Of a stretch of DNA of 64,000 nt, positions 1-10,834 are shown one piece after another (position 1 is the first letter of the stretch; every line of letters starts with the position of its first letter). A program made the translations under genes and the position numbers. The notes under the pieces were generated by a model, which ran no database searches, was not told where the DNA came from, and saw nothing but the letters and a program-made list of their open reading frames with translations. Source of the DNA: Symbiotaphrina buchneri (Eukaryota > Ascomycota > Symbiotaphrinales > Symbiotaphrinaceae); contig BCIG01000028.1 in the NCBI GenBank assembly GCA_001599915.1, forward strand, positions 1 to 64,000. Direction: 5' to 3'.

Positions 1-2097
1 GACAGTATATGTCTTCACGGAAAGATCTGGTCTCAAAGAGCTCTTAGTGTCGTACGCTTCCTTGAAAGCTAGAGCCTTCGCGACTGTTTTCCAGTCCTTT
101 AGGTATGTCGGAAGTTCCGGCTCCACTTTATCGAACGCAGTAAAGCTATTGATGTTGATGTCCCTCGGAAGTGATGGCATCTGGGCTTCAGGTTCGATGG
201 TAGCCCAAGAGTCAGGATATTCAAAGCGGCGGACAATCTTTCCAACATCCTTGGAGATCTTTTCAAGCAAGCCGACACTGCCGTTGGCTGCAGCCAGTTT
301 CTCAACGCTGGTGTCGATAGATGCAGTCCCGATGACAGTCAGACAAGCAACCTGCGCCAAGAGTGATTCCTCAGTCTGCCCGACGACGTCAGATCCAATG
401 GCAACCGGATCAAACAGGAAGAGTTGGGCCTGCTTCGCGGCTAAACCCTTGCGGAACCCGAGGGGGAGGCGCAATTCAACGTCCTTATCCTGCACACCCG
501 GGAGCTTGATGAGGATGGAGCCGCCTTGCTTCAAGCTATTCAAGATGTCAAATTCCTTCAATAGCTCCTCCTCACCCACAAAAACAACATCGGCCTCTTC
601 GACCGGATAACCGGTCTCCCGGATCTTCTTTGCACTTGTGATATCTGTGCGGACAGCACCACCTTGGACCAGATTATCATGACCGGTTTTGACAGTAATG
701 TTGTTTGATGAATCTTTCGACAACAACTGCCCAAGGATGATGGGTGCAGTAACAGACGGCGAATCATCGGTATCCCAAAAAGTGTACTGCTGCACGGCGG
801 CGTTGTCCAAGACGCGCAGGTCCACAGCTTCCAGACTTGCGGTCGCGTCAACACCAGGCTTACCAGGCTTCTTCTCGAGTTGGCGGAGCACGGATGTGAT
901 AGACTTGGGGGTCCATCTCTCCTCTCGAGCATACTTCAAGTCGACAACGGACGGAGGTGTACTCCATTTGTCGGAGAATGCGACAGCCGTCAACACAGCT
1001 CCAAAAAGCGAAGAATGGGTGCAAGAGTCTTCTACATCCTGCTTGTCCCTAACTTGGCCTAGAACAGCGATATTCCGAACGCTGGCAGGGAGCGTATTGA
1101 GAAACTCGGCTTCGACGAACGGCCGATAGACCCGGACGCTCAGGACTCCAATTTTGGAGCCAGCTTTACTCAAAGTTGAAGCTATATGAGGAGCTAAAGA
1201 CGACTCTGTGGTTCCAAAGACGACCAAGACAGATTCTGGGCTTTCATGGCCTTGATATTCAAAAAGTCGATATGCGGTCCCAAGCTCACCGTTGAAGGCT
1301 TCCAGCAACCCTATCAGCTTGGCCTCGACATTAGATCTCTTTGCGGAACCACTTGTTGCATGCAAAATAGATTGGTAAGCCATTTGAAGCCCGCTCTGGT
1401 CAAGCACGTCGATGACCCTCGTTGTCTCCCGAGCCATATGAACGCCGTCATAGATGTTCACAGTTGGAAGGACGTTGGCTAGTAAAGTCGAGAACAAGGC
1501 CATGTGCTGTGATTCGTGCACGGAGGTATTAGCCACCAGACCTAGGCCTAAGTCGTCGGCAATAGCCATTGGAGATGTATAGTCAGTCACAAAGCCAGAC
1601 GCAGTGCCCGAGTAATCCACGGCAGCCACATGTGCAACGAAAGGGTTCGCCATTTGATAGAGAAGGGACAATTGATCCAAGGCGGTTCTCAGGTAAGTGA
1701 GCGAGGCGGAGGACGCGAGCACGGTTTGGGGTATATATCGTTTCTTGAGATCAAAATCTTCTGAGAAGATATAACCCAAAGCAACCGATCCTGCGCCCAT
1801 CCTCGTCTGCATTGACAATACCCGTGGCGTAAAGCCATGAGAGTTCAACGCACCCACGGTCGTCCAATGCTTGACAGCAAGATCCAAGTCGAATGTTTCC
1901 GGGGAATACGTGAAGATCTTGTCGGAGAGGGTAAAGGCGACTTGTTGGATCAGAGTTTGCGCCGTGAGATATGTAGGCCCGGAGATGGACGACAAGGCGA
2001 TGGCCTGACCGAAACCGCAGTCCGCTACAGACAGAGATTCTTTGGAGGATGGAACATTGTCCCTGAGACGTTCCGGACCAGAATTGGAGGCGACCAT
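1..2097 (-). CDS. MET10: Sulfite reductase (NADPH) flavoprotein alpha subunit, 3' end beyond window
   Basis: MET10 makes the flavoprotein half of assimilatory sulfite reductase, which passes electrons from NADPH to the hemoprotein that reduces sulfite to sulfide. The reading frame is open without an intron for 699 codons from the ATG at 2097 to the left edge; an in-frame stop lies just upstream of this ATG. The visible part is the fungal N-terminal pyruvate:ferredoxin-oxidoreductase-like module (for example GTASGFVTDYTSPMAIADDL and ADVVFVGEEELLKEFDIL). It stops at LRPDLSVKTYTV, where the FAD/NADPH reductase domain begins in the family. About 350 residues should lie off the window. The alternative MET5/ECM17 beta subunit shares an N-terminal module, but the sequence at the edge fits MET10 from memory. 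It is divergent from the FMP52-like gene. Confidence 0.88.
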   Translation of the reverse strand, partial: MVASNSGPERLRDNVPSSKESLSVADCGFGQAIALSSISGPTYLTAQTLIQQVAFTLSDKIFTYSPETFDLDLAVKHWTTVGALNSHGFTPRVLSMQTRMGAGSVALGYIFSEDFDLKKRYIPQTVLASSASLTYLRTALDQLSLLYQMANPFVAHVAAVDYSGTASGFVTDYTSPMAIADDLGLGLVANTSVHESQHMALFSTLLANVLPTVNIYDGVHMARETTRVIDVLDQSGLQMAYQSILHATSGSAKRSNVEAKLIGLLEAFNGELGTAYRLFEYQGHESPESVLVVFGTTESSLAPHIASTLSKAGSKIGVLSVRVYRPFVEAEFLNTLPASVRNIAVLGQVRDKQDVEDSCTHSSLFGAVLTAVAFSDKWSTPPSVVDLKYAREERWTPKSITSVLRQLEKKPGKPGVDATASLEAVDLRVLDNAAVQQYTFWDTDDSPSVTAPIILGQLLSKDSSNNITVKTGHDNLVQGGAVRTDITSAKKIRETGYPVEEADVVFVGEEELLKEFDILNSLKQGGSILIKLPGVQDKDVELRLPLGFRKGLAAKQAQLFLFDPVAIGSDVVGQTEESLLAQVACLTVIGTASIDTSVEKLAAANGSVGLLEKISKDVGKIVRRFEYPDSWATIEPEAQMPSLPRDININSFTAFDKVEPELPTYLKDWKTVAKALAFKEAYDTKSSLRPDLSVKTYTV

Positions 2098-2946
2098 GTC
2101 TCGATGCAATCCGCACCAAGTATCCCGAAATTACGCAAGGCAATGATAACCACAAGAGATGGAAGGCAGCAGAGATGATGTACTATGACAATGCGTGAGA
2201 GACTCGATGGCCACCAGGCTACCACAGAGGAGTTCAGTGTGGGCGATAATGGGACCACTTTGACGGCCTGGCGGGGGCGTGTGCGGAGGCGTGAAGAGGG
2301 AAGAAACGATGTCTAGTATTCGTACAATATGGCAGAAATTGCCGCAAGTAGAGTACTGCAACGTAAGCATAGAAGCTGAAACCAGCCAATGGGAGAAAAG
2401 AAAAAGTCAGAAAAAGAATCGCTATGAAGATAACAACAACAATACCAAAAGTAACGAAATGTAGGCGGGTCTTCATTGCGGGGGACGATGCACTTTTTTT
2501 TTCTCTTCGATGGCGTGCTTGCACGAGTTATTGCACTCTAGGCAGCAAAAGGCTAGCTCCAGGCCAGCTATGGAAAATAGAAGATCCTGTCCGGGTTTCA
2601 TCCCCAGTTGTCTCGGTTCCTCTTATAAGGTAAGGTACCTTTACATTGCCTTTACCATCCCTGTACCGTACCTTACTTTGTAATACTAAGGTAAGGTAGG
2701 TAAGTTACCTTAAGCTTCCACTCGTACCTGTGAATGTTTGCGCTTTGTCCATCCGGCGAGCTGTGTCGTGTCGTCATACCGTACTGCGTACCGCGTACCT
2801 AATGGTACGATTAGCCTTTCTGATAATCTCCTGCAGTTCAAGGACGAAGTACGAAGTACCTCGCACAACGGACCTCGGAATCCTCGTTCGTACTACGTAC
2901 ATTAGGTATACTTCGTATATCAGACCCTTTACTCGAAATTATCCAA
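2098..2946. promoter_or_regulatory. Divergent intergenic region MET10 / FMP52-like
   Basis: This holds the promoters of two genes reading outwards. No gene is seen. The half nearer FMP52 (about 2625-2930) is crowded with GGTACC, TTACC and GTACG units. No MetR/CYS3-type palindrome was noticed near MET10. Confidence 0.5.
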
Positions 2947-3727
2947 ATGCCGTACCAAGTCGCGGTGGTGGGCTCGACTGGCCTTGTGGTATGCTCATGG
3001 AACCTCTGTCTTGGGAATGTAAAGTTGCTGAAGGCTGTTCGGGAAGGGTGGTTACGTCCTATCAGCCTTGCAAACTGTATCAGCCGTGGGCAGTGTCAAT
3101 GCACTTGTTCGTAGGCCGCTGAATATCCCCGAATCGTGGCAGAAGGTCCACGCCATCGTCGAAAAGCAAACCAGTTTGTGGGCTTCCAGGTTACGGGGTC
3201 TCCAACCGGTCCCGGACGTGTTCATCTCCTCCCTGGGCACTACACGAGCAAAAGCAGGGGGCCTGGAAAATCAACGCAAGATCGACTATGACCTGAACCT
3301 GGAGCTTGCGAAGACGGCAAAGGAGGCCGGAGTCAAGGTCTATGTGCTGACTTCTAGCAGCGGCGCCCATGCAGCTTCGAGGTTTGCGTACATGAAAATG
3401 AGAGGGGAACTGGAAGAAGCTGTAGAGGGTCTGACTTTCAGTCATACCATTATCCTCCGACCAGGTCTCATTGTGGGTGAAAGAGATGAAAGCCGGCCGG
3501 CTGAGGCGGTACTTCGCGCCATTGCGAAAGTCGCAGGAAATATCAACACCGCGTGGCTGAAGGATTTCTGGGCGCAGGACGCAGAGGTGATCGCAAGAGC
3601 CGGCGTCCACGCAGCAATCCTTGCTCTCCAAGGGAAGGCTCCAGCCGGCAAGACATGGGTACTTGACCAAAAGACCATTGTATCTCTTGGAAGGACAACA
3701 TGGGAGGAATTTTGTAGAAGTCCGTAG
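2947..3727 (+). CDS. FMP52: FMP52-like NAD(P)-binding Rossmann protein
   Basis: Two exons, 2947-2988 and 3047-3727, encode about 240 residues. The 58-nt intron is phase 0 and restores the nucleotide-binding motif: VVGSTGLV at the end of exon 1 is followed by GGYVLSAL. The family is an atypical short-chain dehydrogenase fold placed on the mitochondrial outer membrane in yeast; its substrate is unknown. Family blocks seen are IDYDLNLELAKTAKEAGVKV, HTIILRPGLIVGERDESRP and NTAWLKDFWAQDAEVIARA. The usual Tyr-x3-Lys pair reads Tyr-Met-Lys-Met-Arg here, so the catalytic Lys is Arg. The acceptor AG at 3033 would break the frame, so the later one was chosen. Confidence 0.85.
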
Positions 3728-3949
3728 GCTCTAGAAGCAAATCCGCGCAGTCGGCTCAGCAAACACGCAGAACCCCAACACCGCGTAAGATGAGAGCCAC
3801 ACTTGAAAGAGCTGTTACGATGAGTCGGATGTTCGACATATTGGCTGTCAAAAAAGGCACTCGTGCAATCATGGCAAGTCTTCCTGAGTTGAGCTGTTTG
3901 CAGCAAAATGATGTTTCGACTAAGACACGCATCTTCATCCCACGCCGAT

Positions 3950-4494
3950 TCAACTTCTCGATCCAACCGATGTTTTCTTCGGTGACCCTCCTCCGCTCGT
4001 CCTTTCCCGGCCAGATTGCCCCGATTCTTGTGCCGAGTTCTCCGCACCACCCTCCGTGGGATCTCGCGTTTTGGACACCTCTGGATTGCCAGGAGAAACG
4101 TCTAATGGATTGGATTCCCCTGGCTAAATTTGACCAGTTAGCAGCTGCTGCAATCGTTGTGCTCGGCCGGTGATCAAAGAAGGAAACTTGCAGGTTGAGG
4201 TTCCTTTACCCCGGTCTCTGACTGCACAGAACTCTGCTCCTCCTCGGGCGAGGTACTGTCTGGATCAAAAGCGGTCTTCTTGCTCGCAGCTTGATCATCC
4301 GTCCCACTCTTGCTGTATTCTGCAGATCGTGGTGTGAGGTCATCCTTATCTTCGCTTCCCTTTCTCGGCCATGTTTTTGGGGTCGTAGAGTGCAGCGAAC
4401 GAAGAGGGGCGATGCTAGATGCGGCCTGCGGAGGGCTGACCGTACGACGTACGCCGGCTGTACGTAGACGGCGAAGGACGGAGCAGCGGAACAT
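3950..4494 (-). CDS. Small conserved fungal protein with mitochondrial presequence
   Basis: Two exons, 4494-4210 and 4123-3950, encode 152 residues. The 86-nt intron (GTAAAG donor, CTAAC branch site, TTTAG acceptor) is phase 0. Without splicing the frame closes after 106 codons; splicing adds the tail ESNPLDVSPGNPEVSK followed by RDPTEGGAENS and GGGSPKKTS. The N-terminus (MFRCSVLRRLRTAGVRRTV) is Arg-rich and free of acidic residues, as in a mitochondrial targeting signal. The rest is polar and probably disordered, with a DLTPRSAEYSKSGTDDQ block. I recall short filamentous-fungal proteins with the same pattern but no function for them. Family and splicing are inferred from that pattern; the role is unknown. 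Confidence 0.75.
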
Positions 4495-5105
4495 GATCCT
4501 GTGCAGGTAGACGCAACTAATGTTGCTTGCCGTCGTGACTTAGAGAGAAATCAAGGTGAAAGCTTCAAGGAAAAGCGTGAGTAGAGAGACCTCACCGCGA
4601 TCGTGTGACGAGAACGACGTTATATCCCTGGGGGCAGGCGTGGAGATGACGATGACGGCGGTGTGCCTCTAGAGTCTAGACGGTAGGTCCGTCGTGTCGG
4701 TTACGGTATTTAGTACCTCAGATTCGTATTCATACAATATTACCTCACGTACGATAAGCCCCAGCTCGCGGCTACTTTACGTCATCCAAACGGTTCCAAG
4801 ACACCACGGGCAGTACTAATAAATACTCCCGGTACAAGCCGTTTATCTTAGGTACCTAAGCCAAGATACCTAAGGTAACCAGCCGATCAATTGTCTGAGC
4901 TCGCATAACATGCACGAGGTGGGTGCTGTATCGACCTCGTCGTACACAGTATTAAGTAGAAGAAACTGTGGGCACCTTACGGCACCTTATCTCAAGTAAG
5001 ACTCCATCGGATACACCACAAATAGCGGAGCTCCTGTAATCAAATCCTCCTCTGGCGCCAGCGTCATTCGTCCCATGAAATCCTAGACTCCAAGCAAAAA
5101 TGTTC
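4495..5105. other. Intergenic, no gene seen
   Basis: This lies upstream of the small mitochondrial protein gene and downstream of the SNF2 gene. A short GGTACCTAAG-type cluster lies near 4850-4880. No convincing reading frame is present. Confidence 0.5.
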
Positions 5106-8100
5106 CTACCAACGCCTGGAATAGACAGATCCATCCCTCGATCCGCTCGTTTGTCTGGTGCTTTCGGGCACTCGCGCTCGTCCTGCTGGCACTCCAGACT
5201 GAGGGGCAGCTCCCGCAACATAGGGCTGATGACCACTTTTTGATGGCGATGGCATCAGAGGAACTTTCCCAGCCAGTGAGCCGGTCACAACATCTCCGAC
5301 GTCAACGTTTCCAGCATCATGCCTGAACAACTGCATAATGTCCTTCATGTTCAACTTGCCAGCGGCTTTTCCTTCAATGGCGGCATTTGCAAGTTCGCGT
5401 TTCTTCTCCTGCAGATCAAGGATCCGCTCTTCCACAGTATCTTTCACTGTGATCTTGTAGACCGTCACGTCCACGGTTTGCGTTAGTCGGTGGACCCGGT
5501 CAATAGCCTGTTCTTCTATAAACTTTGAGAAGTTAGCGACGAAACGGCACATTCTTTCTTCTTGTACTCACAGGGTTCCAGAACGGCTCCAAGATCACCA
5601 CTCTGCTGGCTGCGGTCAGATTCAGTCCAAGAGATCCACACTTGAGACTACAAAGGAGGATCCGAGTGTCTGGATCATTCCGCAGCCGATCCAGACTTGC
5701 CTCGCGAGCATCGTTCCTCATACTACCATCATATCTAGTGAAATTATATCCCTCTCTCTTCAAGAAAGGCTCAATGAGATCGAGCATTGATGTGAACTGG
5801 GAGAAGACGATGAACTTATGCACCTTCGTTTCCAATTTGAGTATCTTCAGGAGATGTCTAATCTTCGTCGAAGCGATCAACGATGGGGCGTCTTCTGGCT
5901 CGCTTTCGCTCTGCGCATCTAGGGCGTGTCCACTATCGGCAGAGGATGCACTGTGATCATACGAACTCTCATTCAGGTCCACAATGCCTGATGTAATGTC
6001 ATTCGAGCCCTCCATGTCTCTGGCACCTTCGGAATTGGGAATGGTCTGTTCATCCTCATCATCACTGTCAATAACGATAGGCCTATATTTCGCAGCCCGC
6101 TGTTTTTGTTGTATACGATGGTCCGCATTCCTTGCTTCCTTCTCGTGCGTTCTTGTATGCTTCTTGTTCGGCTTCAGAAAATCCTCATCACAATCCTTGC
6201 AAGTTGCTGAACCACGCTCTATCTGGTCTTTGCTCAGAGGTTGTTGACAGATATCACAGTCTTTAGTCTCCACTGTCAGACCGCCGAGCATTGCCGCAAT
6301 ATCATCAAGCTCTGTCTCGGCGGGTTTGGACTTCGCATGCACATTACCCCCAGTGGACAATGCATCCTTGTCCTTGGCGAGATCAACACCAACGAGCTTG
6401 GGATGATTGCAAGCTTGTCGTAACCGGAGTAGCAAGACCAATGCACTTGCATAATTCAACTTTGAGCCTTCCATCATTCGCTCAAGACTCATATCTGTTC
6501 TCTTTTCAAGCCGCTGGTAACATTGTCGTTCTTCATCATTGAATTCGGCAATAACCTTTTCAATCCTCCGAGCGGTGACCTTGAATGCTGGTTTGACTTG
6601 TTCACCGCTTCCCGTCTTGCTTCCCGAAGTTAATGCTCCTTCTTGTTTCAGGATATCCTTAGTACGCCGCTTCATGAACGCCCGGAGGTAGTACTGAAGA
6701 CGTTTCAAGGCTACACCACCTCGGCCACTGTTCATTGGTTTGGATATTTGCTCCCTCCAAACACTCAGCTCATCATAAGGCTTAATCCTCAGGAATTTAA
6801 TCAGACTTTGGAGTTCGTCAAGATTATTCTGCATCGGAGTTCCAGTGAGACACCATCTATACTCCGCTTGCAGAGCATAACAGGCTTGGGTGGCCTTTGC
6901 GTTTCTGTTTTTGATAGTGTGTGCTTCATCTAAAATCACGCGATACCAGTGGACCCCGAAACAACCTGTTTTCAGTCCATCAGGGCCGTCAGAGGTACTG
7001 CCGAATTCTGATACAAGAATCTGATATGTCGTAATGACCACATCGTATCTCTTCAAATCTTCGTATCGTTTGGTGCGTGAAGGTCCATGATGTAGGTAGA
7101 CTCGTGGCCTGTGGGATTCAAGAACATGTTTCTGTATTTCACTCTCCCATTGCTTGATGAGCGCCAGAGGGGCTACGACCAATGTCCCTTTCCCCGCCTT
7201 AGGCGAAATCAGGGGCTTCTTAGATCCGTCTGTATCCTTCATGATCGGCGGACGAGGGTTGGTCAGTATCAAGGCGATGGATTGAATAGTTTTCCCTAGA
7301 CCCATCTATATTTGTTAGTCAGCGTTTAATCAGTGAACTGAGAGTTTGCATACATCATCAGCTAGGATACCACCCCTCGGTAGGATTCCATTCTTCTTCT
7401 TGACCCCGCTCTCTTTCTCTCTCATCCAAGTCACCCCGTCGACCTGGTGTGGCAATAATTTGATAGCCAAGCCTTCCACACTTCCATCGTCTATCTCCTC
7501 ATCGTACTCATGTCTTTCCTCGGTCTCAAGTTCAGTTTTGACATTCAGATTTGTCAACTTGCTCACAAGCTCATCTGCAGCGGCGTCCTGTTTCTTCTTC
7601 CTTGACCTTGTCTTTGGCTTGTCGTCTTCATCGTCGAAGGCCCCTTCCAGGAGAGCTTTAATATTCTCATTCGCTTTCCCGATATCCACGTAAGCATAAG
7701 GGTCGCTTGAGCCAAATCTGCCTTCAAGTAAGGCTGCATCTGGGTCAAAATAGTCTTCCTTCCGTGTGAGGTCAATGAAGTTGGACGGTTTACCCCCTGG
7801 GTTAACCGCCGTGAATGCCCCAGTGTAGGATCCGAACGTCGGTACGGCTGGAAAATACTTCGGCTTAGAGGATGGTGTGTCCGTAAACTTATTGCCGGTT
7901 GGTCGGGGGACAACGGTCTCTTGGCTATTTCTATTCGAGCCCGTCTGTAGAGCCTGACCAGAATGACCCATCCGAGATGACTGAGCGGGTTGGTCTGAGT
8001 TGAGGGGCTTTGTACTCAATTGAGAGATCGCCACCCCATTCTCAGAACGCCCCCCTCCAGCGGAGACTTGCCGATGATGTTCCGGTCTTGGTCTATTGAA

Positions 8101-8493
8101 TGCCGGGTAATTGAAGACATGCGATCTTTGGGGGACTGGTCGCAAAGGACTGGGCTTTCCGAATTCTGGAACCGAGGGTACTGAGACAGCGGGGATCTTG
8201 TTCGGAGCTGTGGATGAAGCCTTGGAGGGTTCACGTTCCGTCACCATGATTATTGGCCGTCTGTTTAAGGACGTCTCGTTTGGGTTCTTATCCACAGTAG
8301 AGTGTCGGGCTTTTGCCGGAACGCAGCCCGGCGATGGCGTCGTTGAAAGCGAGATGCGTGGATCGAAGTCTCCACTAGCACGAAAGCCAAGTCGGTCAAA
8401 TTCCTCGAACGCGAAGTCCGGATCTTGTGAGGAGCTGAGAGTGTTTTGTGGCCGATAGGGACTGCTCAGTAGCTTTCTGTTGTCCATCTCCAC
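5106..8493 (-). CDS. SNF2-family DNA-dependent ATPase, Rad5/Rad16-like group
   Basis: Three exons (8493-7354, 7305-5572, 5522-5106) give about 1096 residues. Both introns are 49 nt and phase 0; the first falls inside the Walker A motif (LADD / MGLGKT) and the second joins ILEPFWNP to FIEEQAIDRVHRLTQ. Order: a disordered N-terminus (1-340); the SNF2 ATPase lobe with DDMGLGKT (379-386) and DEAH in VILDEAHTIKN (about 510); a four-Cys module CDICQQ...CKDC (about 730) where Rad5/Rad16/ULS1 carry a RING; and the helicase C lobe with FIVFSQFTSMLDLIEPFLKR and SLKCGSLGLNLTAASRV. The C-terminus SVYSRRW resembles what I remember of a filamentous-fungal subfamily. It should use ATP to move on DNA or remodel chromatin in repair or silencing. 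Which yeast paralogue it matches is uncertain. Confidence 0.87.
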
Positions 8494-9258
8494 TGGTCAG
8501 CATGTTATGAACTGTGACGTACTAACGAGGAAAGGTAGGAGTGCCAGGTACGTGGAACGGGCTGTAGCAAGGTTATGGGGCGTACCAGCAGACAAACGGA
8601 ACAATCAAAAGCACATTCAGCCACGTTATCCAATTCCACCCTGGAGGCTTTAGGATGCGCGTAGATCGCGACGTTGACAGCAGGACGCCGGAAGTTGAGC
8701 TAAGGTGATAAAAGTACTTAAGGTAAGATGTGATGCGCCTTTGGGTCGGCAGGGTAACAGGCGTGTAACGATGAATAGGTACGGATAGCTACGTGTAAGT
8801 TAGGTAGGTAAGGTACGGTAGGTACCTCGGTACGGCAGGTACGGTTAGGTAAAGCAGTCAGTACCTTACTATACAGTAATAATAATGCCCACACTTCAGT
8901 TTGCTTTCTAGGTAGGTACCTTACTTGACTGATAAGATAAGGTTAGGATACGGTCACAAACCCCTGGGCGTACGAGTTGTAAACACTGCTCCCCTTGTGT
9001 TGCTCTTCTCCTCAACAAGGTACATCTCAAATGCGATGATCAATCTGGTGTGGATAATAATGACTTTTTGCCTTTTGATGAGAGTTCCAACGGTGCATCT
9101 GCTTTCTCAATAGGCGGAGGGATGCAGTAAGATGCATTGAACTGTTTACTGCAGAACTTGCAACCCTCTCAAAGATGCAGCGGCCAGCATCTGTTATCAT
9201 TTGCCTGATAGCCTATCCGCAAAGCCATTCCCAAGTAGTCGACTCCGGCCACAACCTT
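8494..9258. other. Intergenic with dense GGTACC/TTACC motif cluster
   Basis: This lies between the start of the SNF2 gene and the stop of the RSM1-like gene. Repeated GGTAGGTAC and TTAGGTA units fill about 8690-8935. No gene is seen. Confidence 0.5.
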
Positions 9259-10834
9259 CTACACGTTCGCTGTCCTCGGCCTCTCCAATGCCTTCTCATT
9301 TGCCTTCCCCCTGCTAACGGAAACCGCGTCGTCAGCCTGCTTTGTCTTCTTCAGTTCAAACGCCTTCTTCAACCTCTTCAACCGCGCCCACCTCTCCTTG
9401 TCCTTAGCATCCCGCGCTTCTTTGTCCTCACCCGTACCGTATTGCAACTGACCTCGGACGGCCTCGGTCGCATCTGCGGTAAGGACATCTTCCGAGCAAC
9501 GAGATGTGGGAGCCGAAGGTCTGCCGTCAATCTCATCAAGGAAATGCGCATGATCCTTGATGACTTTGAACAAAGTCTCCCAGCCACATCTCATTGGGCT
9601 GGCAGACTCTGCAGCGCCGGTGTTTCCGGAGCTCTGGGACCGAGCATTGACCCAAGGACAGTAATCTCTATGTTCGCCCACGACATCTAGTCGGTTCATC
9701 AATGCATCCCCACCACTGCCATCGCTTGGACCAGGATCCTCTGAAAGTGATGTCTTAGAATTCTCTTTGAACAACCATAGCCCCAGTCTTCTGAAGCAAG
9801 CCTCACAGGTTACTAGCCCCTTGACGTGCCCATTTTCGGCTTGCCATCCAAATAATGCCAAGGTTAATGCCACATCATTGACACTAGGTTGTGTTCCAGC
9901 CGAATCCTCGGAAGGTGGATCGTCAAAGAAATCTGGCGGTAACCGCTGACGTAGCGTCGATGTATTGATACTGTCAGGAGCCGACACTGCGCCTGGTAGC
10001 TCCGAAGCAACATCGAGGAGAGAAAAGTATCGATTTCGTAGTGCTGATATCGAGGTTGCCGGATGAGCTAAGGGAAGGCGATGTATCGTATCTGAAGGCT
10101 TGAAGTTAGCGACGCGATGTTGCAGCATTAAAGAGCAGAGAGTCATACCATCACACCCATGTTTCCTCCAGAGACAAGCCTCATCATGCTCTGTGATAAT
10201 CATTCGAATGTAGCGATTCTTTAGGTCTTGCTCTTCCAGGCATTAGCACTTATCTGGAGCTCATATGGAGAGGCTACTAGTTACCTGCAGTATCTGTCCA
10301 GTCCTCACTTTCATTCTCTGCCTTCTCTTCAGCCCCTTGGCGGTAACTTTCGAGTTTCACGACCAACTCCCGCCCACAGCCGCCAACGCAGCCCACTCTC
10401 TCCTTGCCGACGCAGCTCCACCCACGTTTCGCCCATTGTACTTCGTTGACTTCAGCGGGTTTAGAACTCCATCTGTCCACGTGTCGGAATGTTTTTAAAC
10501 GTTGCAGGAACTGTTGACGATCCCATGGCGCGTAATTCGGAGCTTTGGGCGCCGTCGCTGCACTTGGTGCAACTGCTCCACGAGCATTACGCGGAGATGT
10601 TGTTTTTGGGTTAGAGACCGGCCTAGGATAGCTTGCAGATTGCTGATATCCTCCAAAACTTATACGGGCTCGCTTTGCCACCGATTCAAGATTGGATGGA
10701 AGCGTATCGGACGAAGCGTTTGTGTCGCGGCGTTTCAAGGGAAGTGGTGAGGCGGATGATGTGTTAGTGTTGCTCGTCAAAGAATCAAGCAACTTATGAA
10801 ATTTCCGTTTGGTAGAGTTAAGATTATGTGCCAT
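9259..10834 (-). CDS. RSM1: RSM1/NIPA-like C3HC zinc-finger protein (mRNA export)
   Basis: Three exons (10834-10285, 10232-10149, 10091-9259) give 488 residues; the introns are 52 and 57 nt and both phase 1. The N-terminal half carries the zf-C3HC region: WDRQQFLQRLKTFRHVDRW, then GWSCVGKERVGCVGGCGREL, and across the splice sites MIITEHDEACLWRKHGC followed by DDTIHRLPLAHP. The His/Cys block HDEACLWR supplies zinc ligands. The second half has the Rsm1-type region (TCEACFRRLGLWLF and HRDYCPWVNA). S. pombe Rsm1 acts in nuclear mRNA export, and the human relative NIPA is an SCF substrate adaptor. The C-terminus is basic (ARLKRLKKAFELKKTK). Family assignment is firm; the export role is by homology. 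Confidence 0.87.

Noticed and set aside
1751-2155. 134-codon minus-strand frame at the MET10 N-terminus
   Set aside because: A different frame of MET10; the 699-codon frame has clear family content.
3034-3120. Earlier acceptor (AG ending at 3033) for the FMP52-like intron
   Set aside because: It shifts the frame to one that stops near 3121; the acceptor at 3046 restores the Rossmann motif and the rest of the family sequence.
3442-4050. 202-codon minus-strand frame across FMP52-like 3' end and the small mitochondrial gene
   Set aside because: It overlaps two better supported genes and reads their other frames; no family resemblance.
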